A stretch of DNA of 32,620 nt from JBDRNO01 sp043811005 (GTDB lineage: Bacteria; Bacteroidota; Bacteroidia; NORP154), in the NCBI GenBank assembly GCA_043811005.1, contig JBDRNO010000286.1, forward strand, positions 1-32,620, given 5' to 3'. A program made the position numbers and the translations under genes. A model generated the notes under the pieces. The model had not been told where the DNA came from and did not search any database. It saw only the letters and a list, made by a program, of their open reading frames with translations. Shown here piece after piece: positions 32,022 through 32,620 of this stretch (position 1 is its first letter; the number at the start of each line of letters is the position of its first letter).

Positions 32022-32620
32022 ATGAAACTTAATTTATATTTTATTTATATAGCATGTCTGTCAGTAATAAAGAATTACATAAGTATTGGCAAGGCAGGAA
32101 TTGTATCCTCGGGAGTTTGCCTGATGCTTGCCTTATTTATTAATATCGGTTGTAAAACAACAAAACAACAGAAAACCGAAGCCAGTTCACCAAAAGCTGA
32201 TTCGCCTGAAGCGGAAATCACCAAATCTGGATCATCAGAAAATGATGCAACAATTTACAACCTGCCAGATGAAATAGAAAAACATAATTTGCAGGAAAGC
32301 CAATCTGAAACCGGAAACAAGGTAGAGCAAATCCCATCTTCTGCTACTGCGGAGCAACAAAAAGATTCACTCTTTGCTAGCATCAAAAGAACTCCCTGTT
32401 ACGGGCGGTGTCCTACTTATAGCATCAGTATTTACAAAAGCGGTTATGTTATATATGAAGGAATTAGGTTTGTTGATAGAATAGGAACATACTCCACGCA
32501 AATCAGCGAAAAAGAAATTCAGAAAATTATTGCCAAAGCTAATGAAACCGGATATTTTGATCTGAATGACGTGTATGACAGCCCCGTTACCGACCTGCCC
32601 ACTACTATTACTTATCTCTC
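32022..32620 (+). CDS. DUF6438-like lipoprotein (partial, runs off the window)
   Basis: 199 full codons are visible with no stop. After a short N-terminal leader and a hydrophobic stretch (SSGVCLMLALFINIGC) comes a lipobox-like IGC. A polar linker rich in Ser, Glu and Lys follows, with about 80 residues before the folded part. From SIKRTPCYGRCPTYSISIYK onward the sequence fits the DUF6438 type (two cysteines in CYGRC, then beta-strands YVIYEG and IGTYST). That assignment is from the motif only. The role is unknown. It starts about 100 bp after the PorE-like gene on the same strand. Confidence 0.7.
   Translation, partial: MKLNLYFIYIACLSVIKNYISIGKAGIVSSGVCLMLALFINIGCKTTKQQKTEASSPKADSPEAEITKSGSSENDATIYNLPDEIEKHNLQESQSETGNKVEQIPSSATAEQQKDSLFASIKRTPCYGRCPTYSISIYKSGYVIYEGIRFVDRIGTYSTQISEKEIQKIIAKANETGYFDLNDVYDSPVTDLPTTITYL

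Overview
The window reads as Bacteroidota (Bacteroidetes) DNA. Two large secreted proteins end in type IX secretion (T9SS) type A sorting domains. One protein has the TPR, PD40, carboxypeptidase-regulatory-like and OmpA order of the T9SS component PorE. The DNA is AT-rich, Shine-Dalgarno sites are weak or absent, and several genes follow a TAnnTTTG (-7) promoter. A respiratory molybdoenzyme module, an ADP-forming acyl-CoA synthetase and histidine-degradation enzymes suggest an anaerobic or facultative amino-acid or organic-acid user. The species cannot be named from the sequence. No tRNA, rRNA, CRISPR array, transposase or phage gene was found.

Layout. 1-1030: a repeat and an outer-membrane barrel gene broken by an in-frame TAG. 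1191-2432: hutI, with two hairpins after it. 2614-6096: a T9SS cargo protein (-) divergent from a small secreted protein built of 13-residue YESQAD repeats. 6329-7153: class IV aminotransferase (-). 7579-9269: fused glutamate formimidoyltransferase/cyclodeaminase, with an apparent frameshift that cuts off its first 15 codons. 9395-13147: a membrane patatin-like protein, a small Cys-rich lipoprotein and a MauE/DoxX-thioredoxin fusion. 13339-19873: a three-subunit molybdopterin/FeS/NrfD oxidoreductase followed by an ADP-forming acyl-CoA synthetase. 19874-21480: a repeat field around a small membrane protein with a Cys/His/Met-rich tail. 21481-25994: a saccharopine-dehydrogenase-like protein, a MITE-like element and a second T9SS cargo protein with SprB-like modules. 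26450-32620: an AsmA-like protein, the PorE-like protein (probably frameshifted at its 5' end) and a partial DUF6438-like lipoprotein that runs off the window.

How they work together. HutI makes formiminoglutamate, which the fused FTCD enzyme consumes, so both belong to histidine degradation; hutH and hutU are not in the window. The Mo/FeS/NrfD genes look like one membrane-bound redox complex. Its catalytic subunit has no Tat signal and cannot have one at its N-terminus, so it probably faces the cytoplasm, where the adjacent ADP-forming ligase also acts. The PorE-like protein belongs to the machine that would export the two cargo proteins.

The most unusual content is between genes. There is a family of long imperfect hairpins built from slowly changing short words (CTGGTTA on one arm, ACCAGTA on the other), and at least four other palindromic element types. 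Three short palindromes of dispersed-repeat type lie in frame inside genes (13378, 25788, 28103). Three genes carry apparent breaks (TAG at 542-544; frameshifts near 7620 and near 29770-29840). These may be true mutations or sequence errors, and re-reading the raw data would decide.
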